Source of the DNA: Candidatus Poribacteria bacterium
Lineage (GTDB): Bacteria > Poribacteria > WGA-4E > WGA-3G
Direction: 5' to 3'
DNA length: 51,292 nt
Assembly: GCA_022827225.1 (NCBI GenBank)
Contig: JAJDTJ010000028.1
Coordinates: 1-51,292, forward strand
Of this stretch, positions 42,387 through 51,185 are shown piece after piece. How positions within the stretch are numbered: position 1 is the first letter of the stretch; each line of letters begins with the position of its first letter. The notes beneath the pieces are model-generated. The model saw only the letters and a list, made by a program, of their open reading frames with translations, did not search any database and was not told where the DNA came from. The translations under genes were made by a program, and so were the position numbers.

Positions 42387-43055
42387 TACATTATCGGGGT
42401 CTTGAACCTGTTCAACGAAAATGTGTTTCGCCACTTCGCGCCCAATGACGACTTCCTGTCCAGCAACGTCAATCGTAAAAGGACCCTCAAACGGCGCAAC
42501 TCCTATCACTCGGAACGCCGTACCCGGGTACAAATTAAAACTCCCGATATGGCGAAGCAGTGCCGAATCGCTGTCACTCACCTCAGCAACGACACAAGAT
42601 TGACCGTCCTTCAGGTCTGTCATCGGAACGGACGCCGTTTGGATCACAACACCGTTCTTATCCGGTATCGGCGCACCGTGCGGGTCGGCAGTCGGGTAAC
42701 CGAGAAACGCGTCCATCCGCGCCTCTACATCTTCCGATATGACGTGTTCCAATTTCTCGGCTTCTTCGTGGACACCGTCCCACGGAACGCCAAGTGCTTT
42801 GAAAAGGTAAAGTTCCAGCAGACGATGGTGCCGGATGATTTCGAGCGCAACCGCTTTCCCAGCAGCCGTCAGCGTCACACCTCGATAGCGTTCATGGCGC
42901 ACCAGCTTCATCGTCTTCAGTTTTTTGATCATCCCTGTCGCAGACGCAGGTTTCACATCAAGGTATTCCGCTAAAATACCGGTCGAAACCTTGCCGCCTT
43001 TCTCTTGCAACTTGTAAATCGACTTGAGATAATCCTCTACTGCATGTGTGAGCAT
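42384..43055 (-). CDS. DtxR/MntR-family metal-dependent transcription regulator
   Basis: 223 residues from ATG 43055, behind GGAAAGATTG; an ATG at 43106 would add 17 Cys-containing residues without family similarity. The N-terminal winged helix is VEDYLKSIYKLQ to ASATGMIKKLKTMKLV. The dimer/metal domain has EIIRHHRLLELYL and HEEAEKLEHVISEDVEARM. The C-terminal 75 residues form an FeoA/SH3-like domain. It likely senses Mn2+ (or Fe2+) and represses this operon, for which a palindromic site over the promoter is visible. Confidence 0.9.
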   Translation of the reverse strand: MLTHAVEDYLKSIYKLQEKGGKVSTGILAEYLDVKPASATGMIKKLKTMKLVRHERYRGVTLTAAGKAVALEIIRHHRLLELYLFKALGVPWDGVHEEAEKLEHVISEDVEARMDAFLGYPTADPHGAPIPDKNGVVIQTASVPMTDLKDGQSCVVAEVSDSDSALLRHIGSFNLYPGTAFRVIGVAPFEGPFTIDVAGQEVVIGREVAKHIFVEQVQDPDNV

Positions 43056-43184
43056 CAATCTTTCCAATCCGCAGATGAAATATGCTGCAACGCATATAGA
43101 CATCACAATGCGGTATCTGTGTAGGTCTGAAGCCTACACGGTTTTAGGCACTATGTGCCAAAATTGTTGGAATTGTTGAAAAAC

Positions 43185-43206
43185 TAATTTAGGCATAACT
43201 AAATTA
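43185..43206. promoter_or_regulatory. Palindromic operator candidate for the MntR-like regulator
   Basis: TAATTTAG-GCATAA-CTAAATTA: perfect 8-bp arms with a 6-bp centre. It overlaps the -10 hexamer and start point of the minus-strand promoter, the place expected for repression. AT-rich arms with a TTAG/CTAA core resemble DtxR-family boxes in general layout. Confidence 0.65.
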
Positions 43207-43231
43207 TATCCACAAAAAAAATAATTGTCAA
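43203..43231 (-). promoter_or_regulatory. Perfect sigma-70-type promoter of the metal operon
   Basis: On the minus strand TTGACA (43226-43231), a 17-bp spacer and TATAAT (43203-43208); all 12 bases match consensus. The start is expected near 43196, giving a leader of about 140 nt that includes GGCAC-ATA-GTGCC and GTGTAGG..CCTACAC hairpins before the ATG at 43055. Confidence 0.8.
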
Positions 43232-43336
43232 GCAAAAAAATCAGGGCGTAAAATCTCTATACCCTTTCAGAACCCAACCCAAACGGGCGACAAATTGTCC
43301 AAACTACTGTAACTTATAACTTATAACTTATAACTA

Positions 43337-44389
43337 TTAAAACTCGTTGAACACCTTTACCGGTTGACCCGTCTCAATAGATTCCCACGCCGCTACACCG
43401 ACAGCGATAGACTTCGCACCGTCAACGACATTCGGAGACGGCTCCAAGTCCTCCTCAAGACACGACTGAAAATGCCGCATATATCGGATAACTGTCTGTC
43501 CGTGTCCGTAGACGCTTGTGTCTATCTCAGGAGGGCAGGTTACTTCAAAGGGTTCTCGGGTGGCCATTTTATCCAGCATTAACTTAACATGCCCCGCTTT
43601 GTTATCCGTAAAATCGCCGATCATAGTACCTTTACTTCCGAAGATGGAGATCTGCTGCATCGGCATCGGGGGATGGACGATATCGTAAAGCCCCATCGCT
43701 CTCGCAATTTGCCCACTCTTAAACTTGAGGTTGAGAAAGAAATTATTCTTTATCGGATATTCCGGTGTGAGTAAGCCTTTCGTCCCATAGGCGTGTACCT
43801 CATCTACATCACCGAGGAGACAGCGCAATAAGTCAACAGGATGCACAATACCACCGAACATCAAATCTTGCGGTTCATGGAGTCGCCACGGCGTGAAATC
43901 GTAGACCTCGCGCATGTCGTGGACATAATAGGCATCCGCCAGCATAATATCGCCTAAATCACCGTCATCGAGGAACTGTTTCATCGTCAAAAACTGGAGG
44001 TCAAATCGCATCGACTGCCCCACAAGGAATTTGACTTTATGCTCGCGCACCAGATCCACCAATTGTTGTGCGTCGTCTAACTTGGTCACCATTGGCTTTG
44101 TGCAGATGACGTGTTTACCGGCTTCAATTGCTGCGACACAGTGTTCAGCGTGTAAATGGTCTGGCGAATACACTGCGACAACGGAAATATCGTCGCGCTG
44201 GACTAATTCCCGATAGTCTGTCGTCCAAAAGTCCACACCGATCTGATTGGCGTAGTCCTCAAGCACATCTGCCCGTTTCGCACATATACCCCGAAGTTCA
44301 TATTTCAAGTCGGGCACATCTTTGAGAAGTGATGCAGTCGAACCCATATTCGTCGGATTCATCCCGATAACACCCAATCCTATTGCCAT
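43337..44389 (-). CDS. Gfo/Idh/MocA-family oxidoreductase
   Basis: 350 residues: GLGVIGMNPTNMG at the N-terminus (a less usual nucleotide-binding turn), VAVYSPDHLHAEH, CTKPM with the conserved Lys, and GGIVHPVDLLR in the second domain with the likely catalytic His. AGGAGAAACAAA precedes the ATG. Cytosolic dehydrogenase of a sugar or cyclitol; substrate unknown. It stands apart from the metal operon (opposite end of a 280-bp gap with repeats) and is preceded by a metallopeptidase gene on the same strand. Confidence 0.9.
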   Translation of the reverse strand: MAIGLGVIGMNPTNMGSTASLLKDVPDLKYELRGICAKRADVLEDYANQIGVDFWTTDYRELVQRDDISVVAVYSPDHLHAEHCVAAIEAGKHVICTKPMVTKLDDAQQLVDLVREHKVKFLVGQSMRFDLQFLTMKQFLDDGDLGDIMLADAYYVHDMREVYDFTPWRLHEPQDLMFGGIVHPVDLLRCLLGDVDEVHAYGTKGLLTPEYPIKNNFFLNLKFKSGQIARAMGLYDIVHPPMPMQQISIFGSKGTMIGDFTDNKAGHVKLMLDKMATREPFEVTCPPEIDTSVYGHGQTVIRYMRHFQSCLEEDLEPSPNVVDGAKSIAVGVAAWESIETGQPVKVFNEF

Positions 44390-44431
44390 TTTGTTTCTCC
44401 TCTCTGAATCAATTGACGTGGTGCCATTCTA

Positions 44432-45103
44432 TCATAATTCATTTTCACTGCGTGGGATTTCTTCGTCAGACAACCAAAGACCCAGTAGATTCGTAAGTTC
44501 TGGATCGTACTTCTTGAACGCATCCCGCGTTTTAAATTCATGATTCTTACCGAGATAATACCACATTCGGACACCTTCCGCCCAATACTCGTCTACTGGC
44601 GAGTATTGCAACTTCCAATTGTCTGGTGTAAAATACTTATCTGCCCATAATCCGAGCTTCATCGCCTGATTGTAGGCACGATTTAAGGATGGGTTAAACT
44701 CTGGGTCCATCCGTGAAACGACGTAATGGATCGCATGCCCGAACTCGTGGACAAACGTTTGCATGCTCGGTCTATTCTTCCGTTCAATATGTGCAGCAAA
44801 ACGACCGGGAAACCCTAAAGACTCTGACGGCGATAACGCGATCCCTCTCGGTTTTGATGTGCGATCATCCAATCCGAGAGCCGCTGTGAGACTTTCTCCA
44901 GGGACAACAAGAATGAACTCATAGCCTGATAGTTTGCTAAGAATCTCTGGATGTTTGGAGGTAATCGTTAAGATGATCTCCCGCGCCGCGTAAAAAGCGT
45001 CATCGCTCACCTTACCCGAACCTGTGATTGTCATCTCTCCGACATCGAGATATTTTATAACTTGGATTTTATCTGGTGCTTCTGGAACGCTTCGACTCCG
45101 CAT
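44432..45103 (-). CDS. Zinc metallopeptidase-like protein (HEFGH), paralogue of the transposon enzyme
   Basis: 223 residues with the zinc motif in FVHEFGHAIHYVVSRMDPEF and a likely third ligand in DEYWAEGVRMWYYLG. The region aligns with the transposon-borne lipoprotein at 29063 (HEFGHA, RxIDPxF/RMDPEF, EYWA, shared spacing), but this copy lacks a signal peptide and about 80 N-terminal residues, so it may be a shortened or intracellular form, or its true start may be lost. An extended -10 TGGTATAAT lies upstream. ATLF-like fold inferred. Confidence 0.7.
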   Translation of the reverse strand: MRSRSVPEAPDKIQVIKYLDVGEMTITGSGKVSDDAFYAAREIILTITSKHPEILSKLSGYEFILVVPGESLTAALGLDDRTSKPRGIALSPSESLGFPGRFAAHIERKNRPSMQTFVHEFGHAIHYVVSRMDPEFNPSLNRAYNQAMKLGLWADKYFTPDNWKLQYSPVDEYWAEGVRMWYYLGKNHEFKTRDAFKKYDPELTNLLGLWLSDEEIPRSENEL

Positions 45104-45171
45104 TTTTGAAAGCCCTTTTTGGTAAATTTATTGGTTATTTTCCGCTTTTATCAATTTTTTTTCTTGATGCA

Positions 45172-45177
45172 ATTATA
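45172..45177 (-). promoter_or_regulatory. Extended -10 promoter candidate of the metallopeptidase
   Basis: TATAAT preceded by TGG (extended -10 TGn) on the minus strand, about 70 nt before the ATG at 45103. The -35 region is poor, as is usual for extended -10 promoters. Confidence 0.45.
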
Positions 45178-45348
45178 CCACATTTTGGACTGCGGATGCC
45201 ACATCGGTCATTAACAAAAACCAATTTGCGTTGCATTTTTCTTCTTTCTGTGATACATTAATCTCCAACACCAGTTAGCACTAAAAAATAAATTCTGCTG
45301 CAATTTTATATAAAATCCTCGCAAAAAATACAATCAAGGAGACTATCA

Positions 45349-46296
45349 ATGGCTAAAATCAAGGTACTGATCGCCAGTGGCATCAGCCAAGAGGTTGCCG
45401 ATATGCTACAGGACGCACCACCGGAGATGGAAATTAATTTCTTGCCGGAGGGTGAGCAGCTTCGCGACCATCTTTCGGATGTTGAGATTCTCTACGGACG
45501 AATTTCAGAAGCGGACTTTCCGTTTGCAGAATCTGTGCAATGGGTGATGCAGCCTTTCGTCGGCGTCGAAGGCTCCATGTATCCCGCTTTCAAGGAGAGT
45601 GCCATCACACTCGTGAACAGCAAACGGTTATATGGACCCCAACTCGCCGAACACGCGTTCGCACTCCTATTGGCACTGACACGTGGCATCAATACACAAC
45701 TCGATTTGATGCGAGAGAAAGAGTGGAAATGGCTACCGTGTGTCGAGGTATCCGGAATGACAATGGGAGTCCTCGGACTCGGCGGCATCGGTAGAGCCGT
45801 CGCCCAACGCGCGAAAGCCTTTGACTTCAACGTGATTGCTGTCGATCCCGAACCGATGGAAAAACCGGACACCGTCGATGAACTCGGACAACTCGATTGG
45901 CTACCAGAGTTTTTAGCCCGCTCCGATGTCCTAACCGTCTGTTGCCCCATCACACCAGAGACCCATAAACTGCTTTCACACGCCGAATTCGACGCCTTAC
46001 CGGACGGGAGTTATCTCGTTAACGTCAGTCGCGGTCGGGTGATTGACGAGGACGCACTGATCGCTGCACTCAAAAGCGGAAAGTTGGCTGGTGCCGGGTT
46101 GGATGTCACCTATACCGAACCGTGTCCCCAGGATAACCCACTATGGACGTTTCCAAACGTGATTCTAACATCCCATACCGCCGGTGCATCGCAAAACATC
46201 GCCAAACGCGCAATGGAACTCTTTATTCAGAACATGCACAGATATGTGAACGGTGAACCGTTAATCAACGTTGTCGATAAGGAAAAAGGATATTAA
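45349..46296 (+). CDS. D-2-hydroxyacid dehydrogenase (NAD-dependent)
   Basis: 315 residues. NAD-binding GVLGLGGIGRAVA at about 139-151, NVSRGRVIDEDAL with the substrate-binding Arg at about 222-234, the Asp/Glu segment GAGLDVTYTEPCP, and the catalytic His in LTSHTAGAS. Reduces 2-keto acids such as glyoxylate or hydroxypyruvate or the reverse; substrate unclear. GGAGACTATCA precedes the ATG. Convergent with the enolase-superfamily gene over a terminator. Confidence 0.92.
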   Translation: MAKIKVLIASGISQEVADMLQDAPPEMEINFLPEGEQLRDHLSDVEILYGRISEADFPFAESVQWVMQPFVGVEGSMYPAFKESAITLVNSKRLYGPQLAEHAFALLLALTRGINTQLDLMREKEWKWLPCVEVSGMTMGVLGLGGIGRAVAQRAKAFDFNVIAVDPEPMEKPDTVDELGQLDWLPEFLARSDVLTVCCPITPETHKLLSHAEFDALPDGSYLVNVSRGRVIDEDALIAALKSGKLAGAGLDVTYTEPCPQDNPLWTFPNVILTSHTAGASQNIAKRAMELFIQNMHRYVNGEPLINVVDKEKGY

Positions 46297-46345
46297 AGCC
46301 GTCAGCCGTCAGCCATCAGCCATCGGTTTCCATCAGCCGTCAGTT
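46297..46345 (+). repeat. CAGCCGTCAGCC/CATCAG low-complexity intergenic repeat
   Basis: Repeated GCCGTCAGCC, GCCATCAG and GGTTTCCATCAG words directly behind the stop codon; same family as 4344-4380 and the short tract behind the exchanger gene near 51098-51130. Confidence 0.55.
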
Positions 46346-46372
46346 TGGACCGCTCGCGTCCGTTTTCCTGCA

Positions 46373-46392
46373 GGCGGGGTTCTAACCCCGCC
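46373..46392. terminator. Bidirectional hairpin between convergent genes
   Basis: GGCGGGGTT and AACCCCGCC form a perfect 9-bp stem with a 2-nt loop. CT-rich sequence follows on the plus strand. It is placed to separate the dehydrogenase and the enolase-superfamily gene. Confidence 0.6.
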
Positions 46393-46457
46393 CTTCCAAT
46401 CTTCCAACCTTCCAATTCCACAAACAAACCAACGAGTTTTGCGTCTTCCCTACCGTA

Positions 46458-47600
46458 TTAACTATCAATCACAAACGCCTCCAACGCTTCCGTATTAATA
46501 CTAACACCGATGCCGGGCGTATCGTCGAGAACAAATGCTCCGTCTTGAACCATCGGTTTTCGGTTGGTGATCTGTCCTTTCATCTCGTAGGCACCCGGGG
46601 AATGCTCCATGATGAGGAAGTTCGGGATCGCCGCCGAGAATTGGATCGTCGCAGCGATTGACAGGATCCCGCCGCCACCGATGTGCGGTGTCACAGGGAT
46701 GTTATAGGTATCAGCAAGGCTTGCGATGCGTTTCCCTTCCGTGAGTCCGGTGCGTGCAATATCAGGCATCGTGATGTCGCAGGCACGGCGTTCAAAGACC
46801 TCCCGCAACTCAAAACGCGTGCGTGTCCACTCCCCAATGGCGACAGACATATCCAACGCTGCTGATAGTGCCGCCTGTCCGGGGATGTCCTCCGGTACCG
46901 TCGGTGATTCCAACCACATCACGTCGAGTTCTTCAAGCCCGCGTCCGAGCAGCGTCGCCTCTGGCACACTGTATTGTGTATGGAGATCGACCATCAGCTT
47001 AATCTTCGGACCCACCCGTTCCCGCACTGCTGCAACGATCTCTAAAATCTCAGCCCGGCTAAGCGTCGAGTGAATCTTCAAACCACCATATCCGTCTGCA
47101 ACATATTCAGCTGCCTGTGCTGCAGCCCTTTCCGGTGAACTACCGCCGACACCCGCGTACAGCGGAATCCTGTCCCGATACCGACCCCCAAGCACCTTGT
47201 GAACCGGTTTCCCCGTCGCCTGACCGATAATGTCCCAGAGGGCGATGTCGCACCCCGCGAGGGCATCAATATAAAAGCCGGTGTAGTGTCCACGTTCCCG
47301 CATCCCTGTAAACATACGTTGCCAGAGGTATTCCACGTCAAACGGGTCTTGTCCCATCAGGATCGGACGACAGAGGTCTTCGACTGCTGTTTTCGATGTA
47401 CGCGGCGAGACAGGACTCTGGCCTTCACCATAGCCGACAATACCATCGGATGTCGTAATCCGGACGACCATCGTTTCGTGGCGGCGCGCATAGATGCAAC
47501 GCCAACCCTCAGCAGGTAGATAATAATTTTCGGACTGTTGTTCAGAAGACTTATCTGTTTGATACCGGAGTGCAAACGCTTCAACTTGTGTTATTTTCAT
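46458..47600 (-). CDS. Mandelate racemase/muconate lactonizing-family (enolase superfamily) sugar-acid dehydratase-like enzyme
   Basis: 380 residues. N-terminal capping domain, then a barrel with the family residues: Lys in GGLKIHS, metal ligands Asp in LMVDLHTQ, Glu in MWLESPTVPED and Glu in IGEWTRTRFE, and catalytic His in VTPHIGGGG. The KxH-like motif plus distal His is typical of acid-sugar dehydratases (galactonate, gluconate, glucarate types). AAGGATACACAGTT precedes the ATG. It would fit the same sugar-acid catabolism as the genes at 3166-11804, though not adjacent. Confidence 0.9.
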   Translation of the reverse strand: MKITQVEAFALRYQTDKSSEQQSENYYLPAEGWRCIYARRHETMVVRITTSDGIVGYGEGQSPVSPRTSKTAVEDLCRPILMGQDPFDVEYLWQRMFTGMRERGHYTGFYIDALAGCDIALWDIIGQATGKPVHKVLGGRYRDRIPLYAGVGGSSPERAAAQAAEYVADGYGGLKIHSTLSRAEILEIVAAVRERVGPKIKLMVDLHTQYSVPEATLLGRGLEELDVMWLESPTVPEDIPGQAALSAALDMSVAIGEWTRTRFELREVFERRACDITMPDIARTGLTEGKRIASLADTYNIPVTPHIGGGGILSIAATIQFSAAIPNFLIMEHSPGAYEMKGQITNRKPMVQDGAFVLDDTPGIGVSINTEALEAFVIDS

Positions 47601-47635
47601 AACTGTGTATCCTTATGACTTCTGGTAGGAGCGAG

Positions 47636-47704
47636 TGTTTTTGCTTACAAGAAATCCGCAGAAATACCCAAGCAAATACCCCCAGCAAAAACGGTATTTC
47701 TTGT
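47636..47704. repeat. T/G-rich module inside a GAGCGAG..CGCTCGC hairpin
   Basis: It interrupts GTAGGAGCGAG/CGCTCGCGATC, the same hairpin interrupted in MITE copy 2 and uninterrupted in copy 1. It contains AAGAAATCCGCAGAAATACC (reverse complement of the module at 10571) and GGTATTTCTTG. Confidence 0.65.
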
Positions 47705-47783
47705 CGCTCGCGATCCCCAACTGAGTACTGAAAACTGAAAGATTTTTTTCGGAGAAAAAAATCGTACTGACAACTATTAACCC

Positions 47784-47812
47784 TTGAACTTTTAACGCAA
47801 TAAACGTAAAAT
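47784..47812 (+). promoter_or_regulatory. Promoter candidate of the DUF6785-like gene
   Basis: TTGAAC (47784-47789), a 17-bp spacer and TAAAAT (47807-47812), about 75 nt before the ATG at 47887. Confidence 0.45.
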
Positions 47813-47886
47813 ATAGGCGGACGGTTCACTTTTCTGCAATAACGCATCAACCCTTTTTCTACCGAGTAGCCACTTCCTTACCCGTT

Positions 47887-49800
47887 ATGCCGATGCACGA
47901 AAAAATCACCTTGCGTACAATCCTCATATCGTTGCTACTCTTGCCGTTCATCTATAAATGGCACATCGAATGTGAAGCACTCCGATACACCTTTCCGACA
48001 CTGATGGCACCGTTCTACAGCGTTGTTTTCACACTCCTTGTCATCGCAGTGTTCAACATCGCTCTAAAAAAGTACGCCGCGAAGCATGCACTGACGAGTG
48101 GCGAACTCATCAGTCTCTATGTTCTGATGTCGATAACACTGCTCTTCATGTCCTACGACATGTTCCTCCCGCTTGTCTCAATTATCGTCCACGCCTTCTA
48201 TTTCGCTACACCTGAAAACGAGTGGCGCGAACTGTTTTTGAGCTATCTACCGGACTGGTTGACAATCAACGATCCGAGCGTGCTACGTGCCTTCTATCTC
48301 GGCGATACCCCGTTCTTTGAAACACACTACCTCATGAAATGGTTGATCCCGACGTTCTGGTGGTGCGTCTTCACCTTCGCACTTATCTTTGTGATGCAGT
48401 GTATCAACGTTATCATCCGCAAAAAGTGGACAGAGCAGGAACGTCTCGTGTATCCGATCGTCGAACTCCCTTACCAACTCGCTTACAACACAAACCGATT
48501 CTTACGGAGTCGTGCGATGTGGTGTGGCTTCGGCATCGCAGCGATCATCAGTCTCGTCAACGGACTTAACATCTTTTTCCCATCGATTCCGGCTTTTCCG
48601 AACAAACACATACCGCTTACCGGACTATTCACCGAAAGACCCTGGACCGCCCTTCTCCGCGGCGGAAATGCGATTATCGTCTATCCCTTCGCTGTCGGAC
48701 TCGGTTTCCTGATGCCATTGGAACTGCTCACATCGTGTCTTCTCTTTTTTTTCCTTTATAAAGTCCAATATTTCATCGCTATCCTCACCGGATTAGAGAA
48801 TATTCCCGGTTTTCCTTATCCCTACGAACAGAACATCGGCGCGTATATCGGTATCTGTGCAATTGCGTTGTGGGGTACGCGGCGGCAAATTTGGCGAGCA
48901 TTCCGAACGGCGTTTCGACAAACCGGAACAACCGATATAAATGAACCGATGCGTTACCGAACGGCGTTTCTCGGAATCGTCCTTGGCGGTATATTTATCA
49001 TTGGATTTGCGATGCGCGGTGGCATGGCGATGTGGATCGCCGTGCTATTTTTCGTCGCACATTTCGCAACGATTGCGATCCCGTTGACCCGAATTCGCGC
49101 ACAGATCGGTTTCCCTATCCACTCGACAACCTTTATCGGACCCCACCACAGCCTCGTTAGCATACTCGGTACGCGTCGGATCGGCACACGAAACCTGACC
49201 TGGTTTTCGCTCTTTTTCTGGTTCAATAGAGACAATCGGAGCCATCCGATGCCACACCAACTCGAAGCCTTTAAACTCGCAGAACGCGGAAACCTCGACG
49301 TGAAAGGACTCTCTCGCCTGATGCTTATTCTGACAGTTATCGCGATGCCGTTGTGTATCTTCATGTTGGTCGATACGTTCTTTGAACTCGGCGTTAATTC
49401 AGGAAAAGTGGGCGGACAGATCAATAGTTTCGGGGGTCGAGCATACCGATTCCTTGAAGGGTGGCTCACTTCACCACAAGACCCAAATAGCGGTCATATC
49501 GCCGCGATAACTGTCGGTTTCGGTGTTACAATCCTGCTTTCCGCTGTCCGGAGCCGACTCTTCTGGTGGCCAATCCATCCGCTCGGTTATGGGGTCTCCT
49601 TCCATCTCCATCTGTTCTGGGCAGCGTTTGCCATCAGCGCACTCGCGAAATGGAGCGTCCTAAAATACGGTGGACTCGGACTCTATCGCAAAACTGTGCC
49701 GCTGTTCCTCGGATTGGCACTCGGTGATTTCGTCATGGGAAGCTTCTGGAACATCTTAAGCATCATCCTCGACAGACCGACGTATACGTTTTATTATTGA
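47887..49800 (+). CDS. Large polytopic membrane protein, DUF6785/DUF6784-like
   Basis: 637 residues with about 13-15 membrane segments from residue 10 to the C-terminus, including the cytosol-facing loop RKKWTEQERLVYPIVELPYQ and the late conserved segment HPLGYGVSFHLHLFWAAFAISALAKWSVLKYGG. I place it in the uncharacterised DUF6785 group common in Planctomycetes- and Poribacteria-type genomes, remotely like oligopeptide transporters. Role unknown, probably transport. No clear Shine-Dalgarno; ATG 47887 and an ATG two codons later are both possible. It stands alone on the plus strand. Confidence 0.7.
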   Translation: MPMHEKITLRTILISLLLLPFIYKWHIECEALRYTFPTLMAPFYSVVFTLLVIAVFNIALKKYAAKHALTSGELISLYVLMSITLLFMSYDMFLPLVSIIVHAFYFATPENEWRELFLSYLPDWLTINDPSVLRAFYLGDTPFFETHYLMKWLIPTFWWCVFTFALIFVMQCINVIIRKKWTEQERLVYPIVELPYQLAYNTNRFLRSRAMWCGFGIAAIISLVNGLNIFFPSIPAFPNKHIPLTGLFTERPWTALLRGGNAIIVYPFAVGLGFLMPLELLTSCLLFFFLYKVQYFIAILTGLENIPGFPYPYEQNIGAYIGICAIALWGTRRQIWRAFRTAFRQTGTTDINEPMRYRTAFLGIVLGGIFIIGFAMRGGMAMWIAVLFFVAHFATIAIPLTRIRAQIGFPIHSTTFIGPHHSLVSILGTRRIGTRNLTWFSLFFWFNRDNRSHPMPHQLEAFKLAERGNLDVKGLSRLMLILTVIAMPLCIFMLVDTFFELGVNSGKVGGQINSFGGRAYRFLEGWLTSPQDPNSGHIAAITVGFGVTILLSAVRSRLFWWPIHPLGYGVSFHLHLFWAAFAISALAKWSVLKYGGLGLYRKTVPLFLGLALGDFVMGSFWNILSIILDRPTYTFYY

Positions 49801-49932
49801 TAACCGATAACTGAAAACCGACAACTATTCTTTCCAAAGTCAATGGTAAAATTACAGATTTGCTTGTTTTCGCTATAGGTATATGTTAATCTATTCTCTA
49901 TAATAGTACATCCCGTTAAAAAAGGAGGGATT

Positions 49933-51090
49933 ATGACAAAACGGAATCTTGTTTGTTGTTTAATCTTTGTACTTTATGTCTTTCATTTTTTGCTGCCGTA
50001 TGCTGCTTTCGGAGATGAGGGGACTACTGCTGAAGTTGAAGTAGGTTGGGTTGAACTTCTTGTCAGAGAAATACCAACTACCGGCTTTGGGTATCTGTTA
50101 CTTTTTATTATCATCGCCGTGACACTTGCGACACTCGGCAAAGGCGCAGATTGGCTCGTTGATGAAGCGGTAATCCTTTCGAGCCGATGGGGCCTAGGAA
50201 AAGCAGTCATCGGTGCAACAATTGTAAGTATCGGCACAACAACGCCAGAGGCAGCGGTTTCCGTGCTATCGGCACTACAAGGGAAACCCGGTCTCGCACT
50301 CGGCAATGCAGTCGGCTCAATTATTTGTGACACAGGTCTTATCATCGGTTTGGCATCCCTGATAGCTCCACTCCCACTTAACCGTCAATTGGCTTCACGG
50401 TTGTCAAATGTGCAGGTGGGTGCGGGTATCCTTATGGTTGCAGCCTGTTTCCCATGGGCATCACCAGCGAAAGTTTTTAGTCAAGGCGGTGTTCTACCAC
50501 AACTCGTGGGATTCGTCTTCATCATCCTTCTTGGCTTGTATATCTGGCAGTCCATCCGATGGGCAGGTTCAACACCCTCAGATACTGAAGGCACAGAAGA
50601 CATGCACACTCAGAACGGGAGTGCCTTCTGGACGCTGATCAAACTTATCTTTGCCATCGCTGTCATTGTCGTCTCCGCTCAGATATTGATTCCAGCTGTG
50701 AGTGTCGTGGCAGAACGGATTGGGGTGCCAAAGCATATTATCTCTGCGACCCTCGTCGCGTTCGGAACGTCGCTCCCTGAACTGGTAACAGCCATAACAG
50801 CAGTCAGACGCGGACACGGTGAGTTAGCAGTCGGTAACATCATCGGTGCAGACATCCTGAACGTCCTCTTTGTCGCAGGTGTCTCAGCCGCTGCCACGCA
50901 AGGCGGTTTGCAAGCAGATGGACAGTTTTTCCAGTTTTTGTTCCCCGCGATGCTGTTCATTCTCATTGTGTTCCGAGGCGGTATCCTCGTATCGGGTGAC
51001 CAGTTGAAACGTCCATTCGGCATCGTGCTCGTCGGCACATGGATTTTAGTAACAATCCTGAGCTACGTACTTTCAATTGAGATGCATTAG
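49933..51090 (+). CDS. Na+/Ca2+ exchanger family (CaCA, YrbG-like) membrane protein
   Basis: 385 residues. An N-terminal signal-like segment and about ten membrane segments in two inverted halves. The alpha-repeats are visible: GTTTPEAAVSVLSALQGKPG followed by LALGNAVGS, and FGTSLPELVTAITAVRRGHG followed by ELAVGNIIGADILN; the acidic residues (E in TTPE and SLPE) are the ion-binding residues. Expected to export Ca2+ (or another cation) against Na+ or H+. AAAAAAGGAGGGATT precedes the ATG. A single gene before the right IS630 element. Confidence 0.92.
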   Translation: MTKRNLVCCLIFVLYVFHFLLPYAAFGDEGTTAEVEVGWVELLVREIPTTGFGYLLLFIIIAVTLATLGKGADWLVDEAVILSSRWGLGKAVIGATIVSIGTTTPEAAVSVLSALQGKPGLALGNAVGSIICDTGLIIGLASLIAPLPLNRQLASRLSNVQVGAGILMVAACFPWASPAKVFSQGGVLPQLVGFVFIILLGLYIWQSIRWAGSTPSDTEGTEDMHTQNGSAFWTLIKLIFAIAVIVVSAQILIPAVSVVAERIGVPKHIISATLVAFGTSLPELVTAITAVRRGHGELAVGNIIGADILNVLFVAGVSAAATQGGLQADGQFFQFLFPAMLFILIVFRGGILVSGDQLKRPFGIVLVGTWILVTILSYVLSIEMH

Positions 51091-51151
51091 AAACAGCAGT
51101 CGGCTATCGGCTGTCGGTTTCCATCAGCGAGACAGTTTTAGGTTACCTGAA

Positions 51152-51185
51152 AACTATAGTAAGCGTTAGAATTAAAGATACATGT
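51152..51185. repeat. IS630 terminal inverted repeat (right copy)
   Basis: AACTATAGTAAGCGTTAGAA followed by TTAAAGATACATGT; about 27 of 34 positions match the inverted repeat at 107-140. It includes the transposase stop codon (51172-51174). Confidence 0.75.

Noticed and set aside
42402..42974. 190-codon plus-strand frame
   Set aside because: Antisense shadow of the DtxR/MntR gene with its clear winged helix; no start signal.
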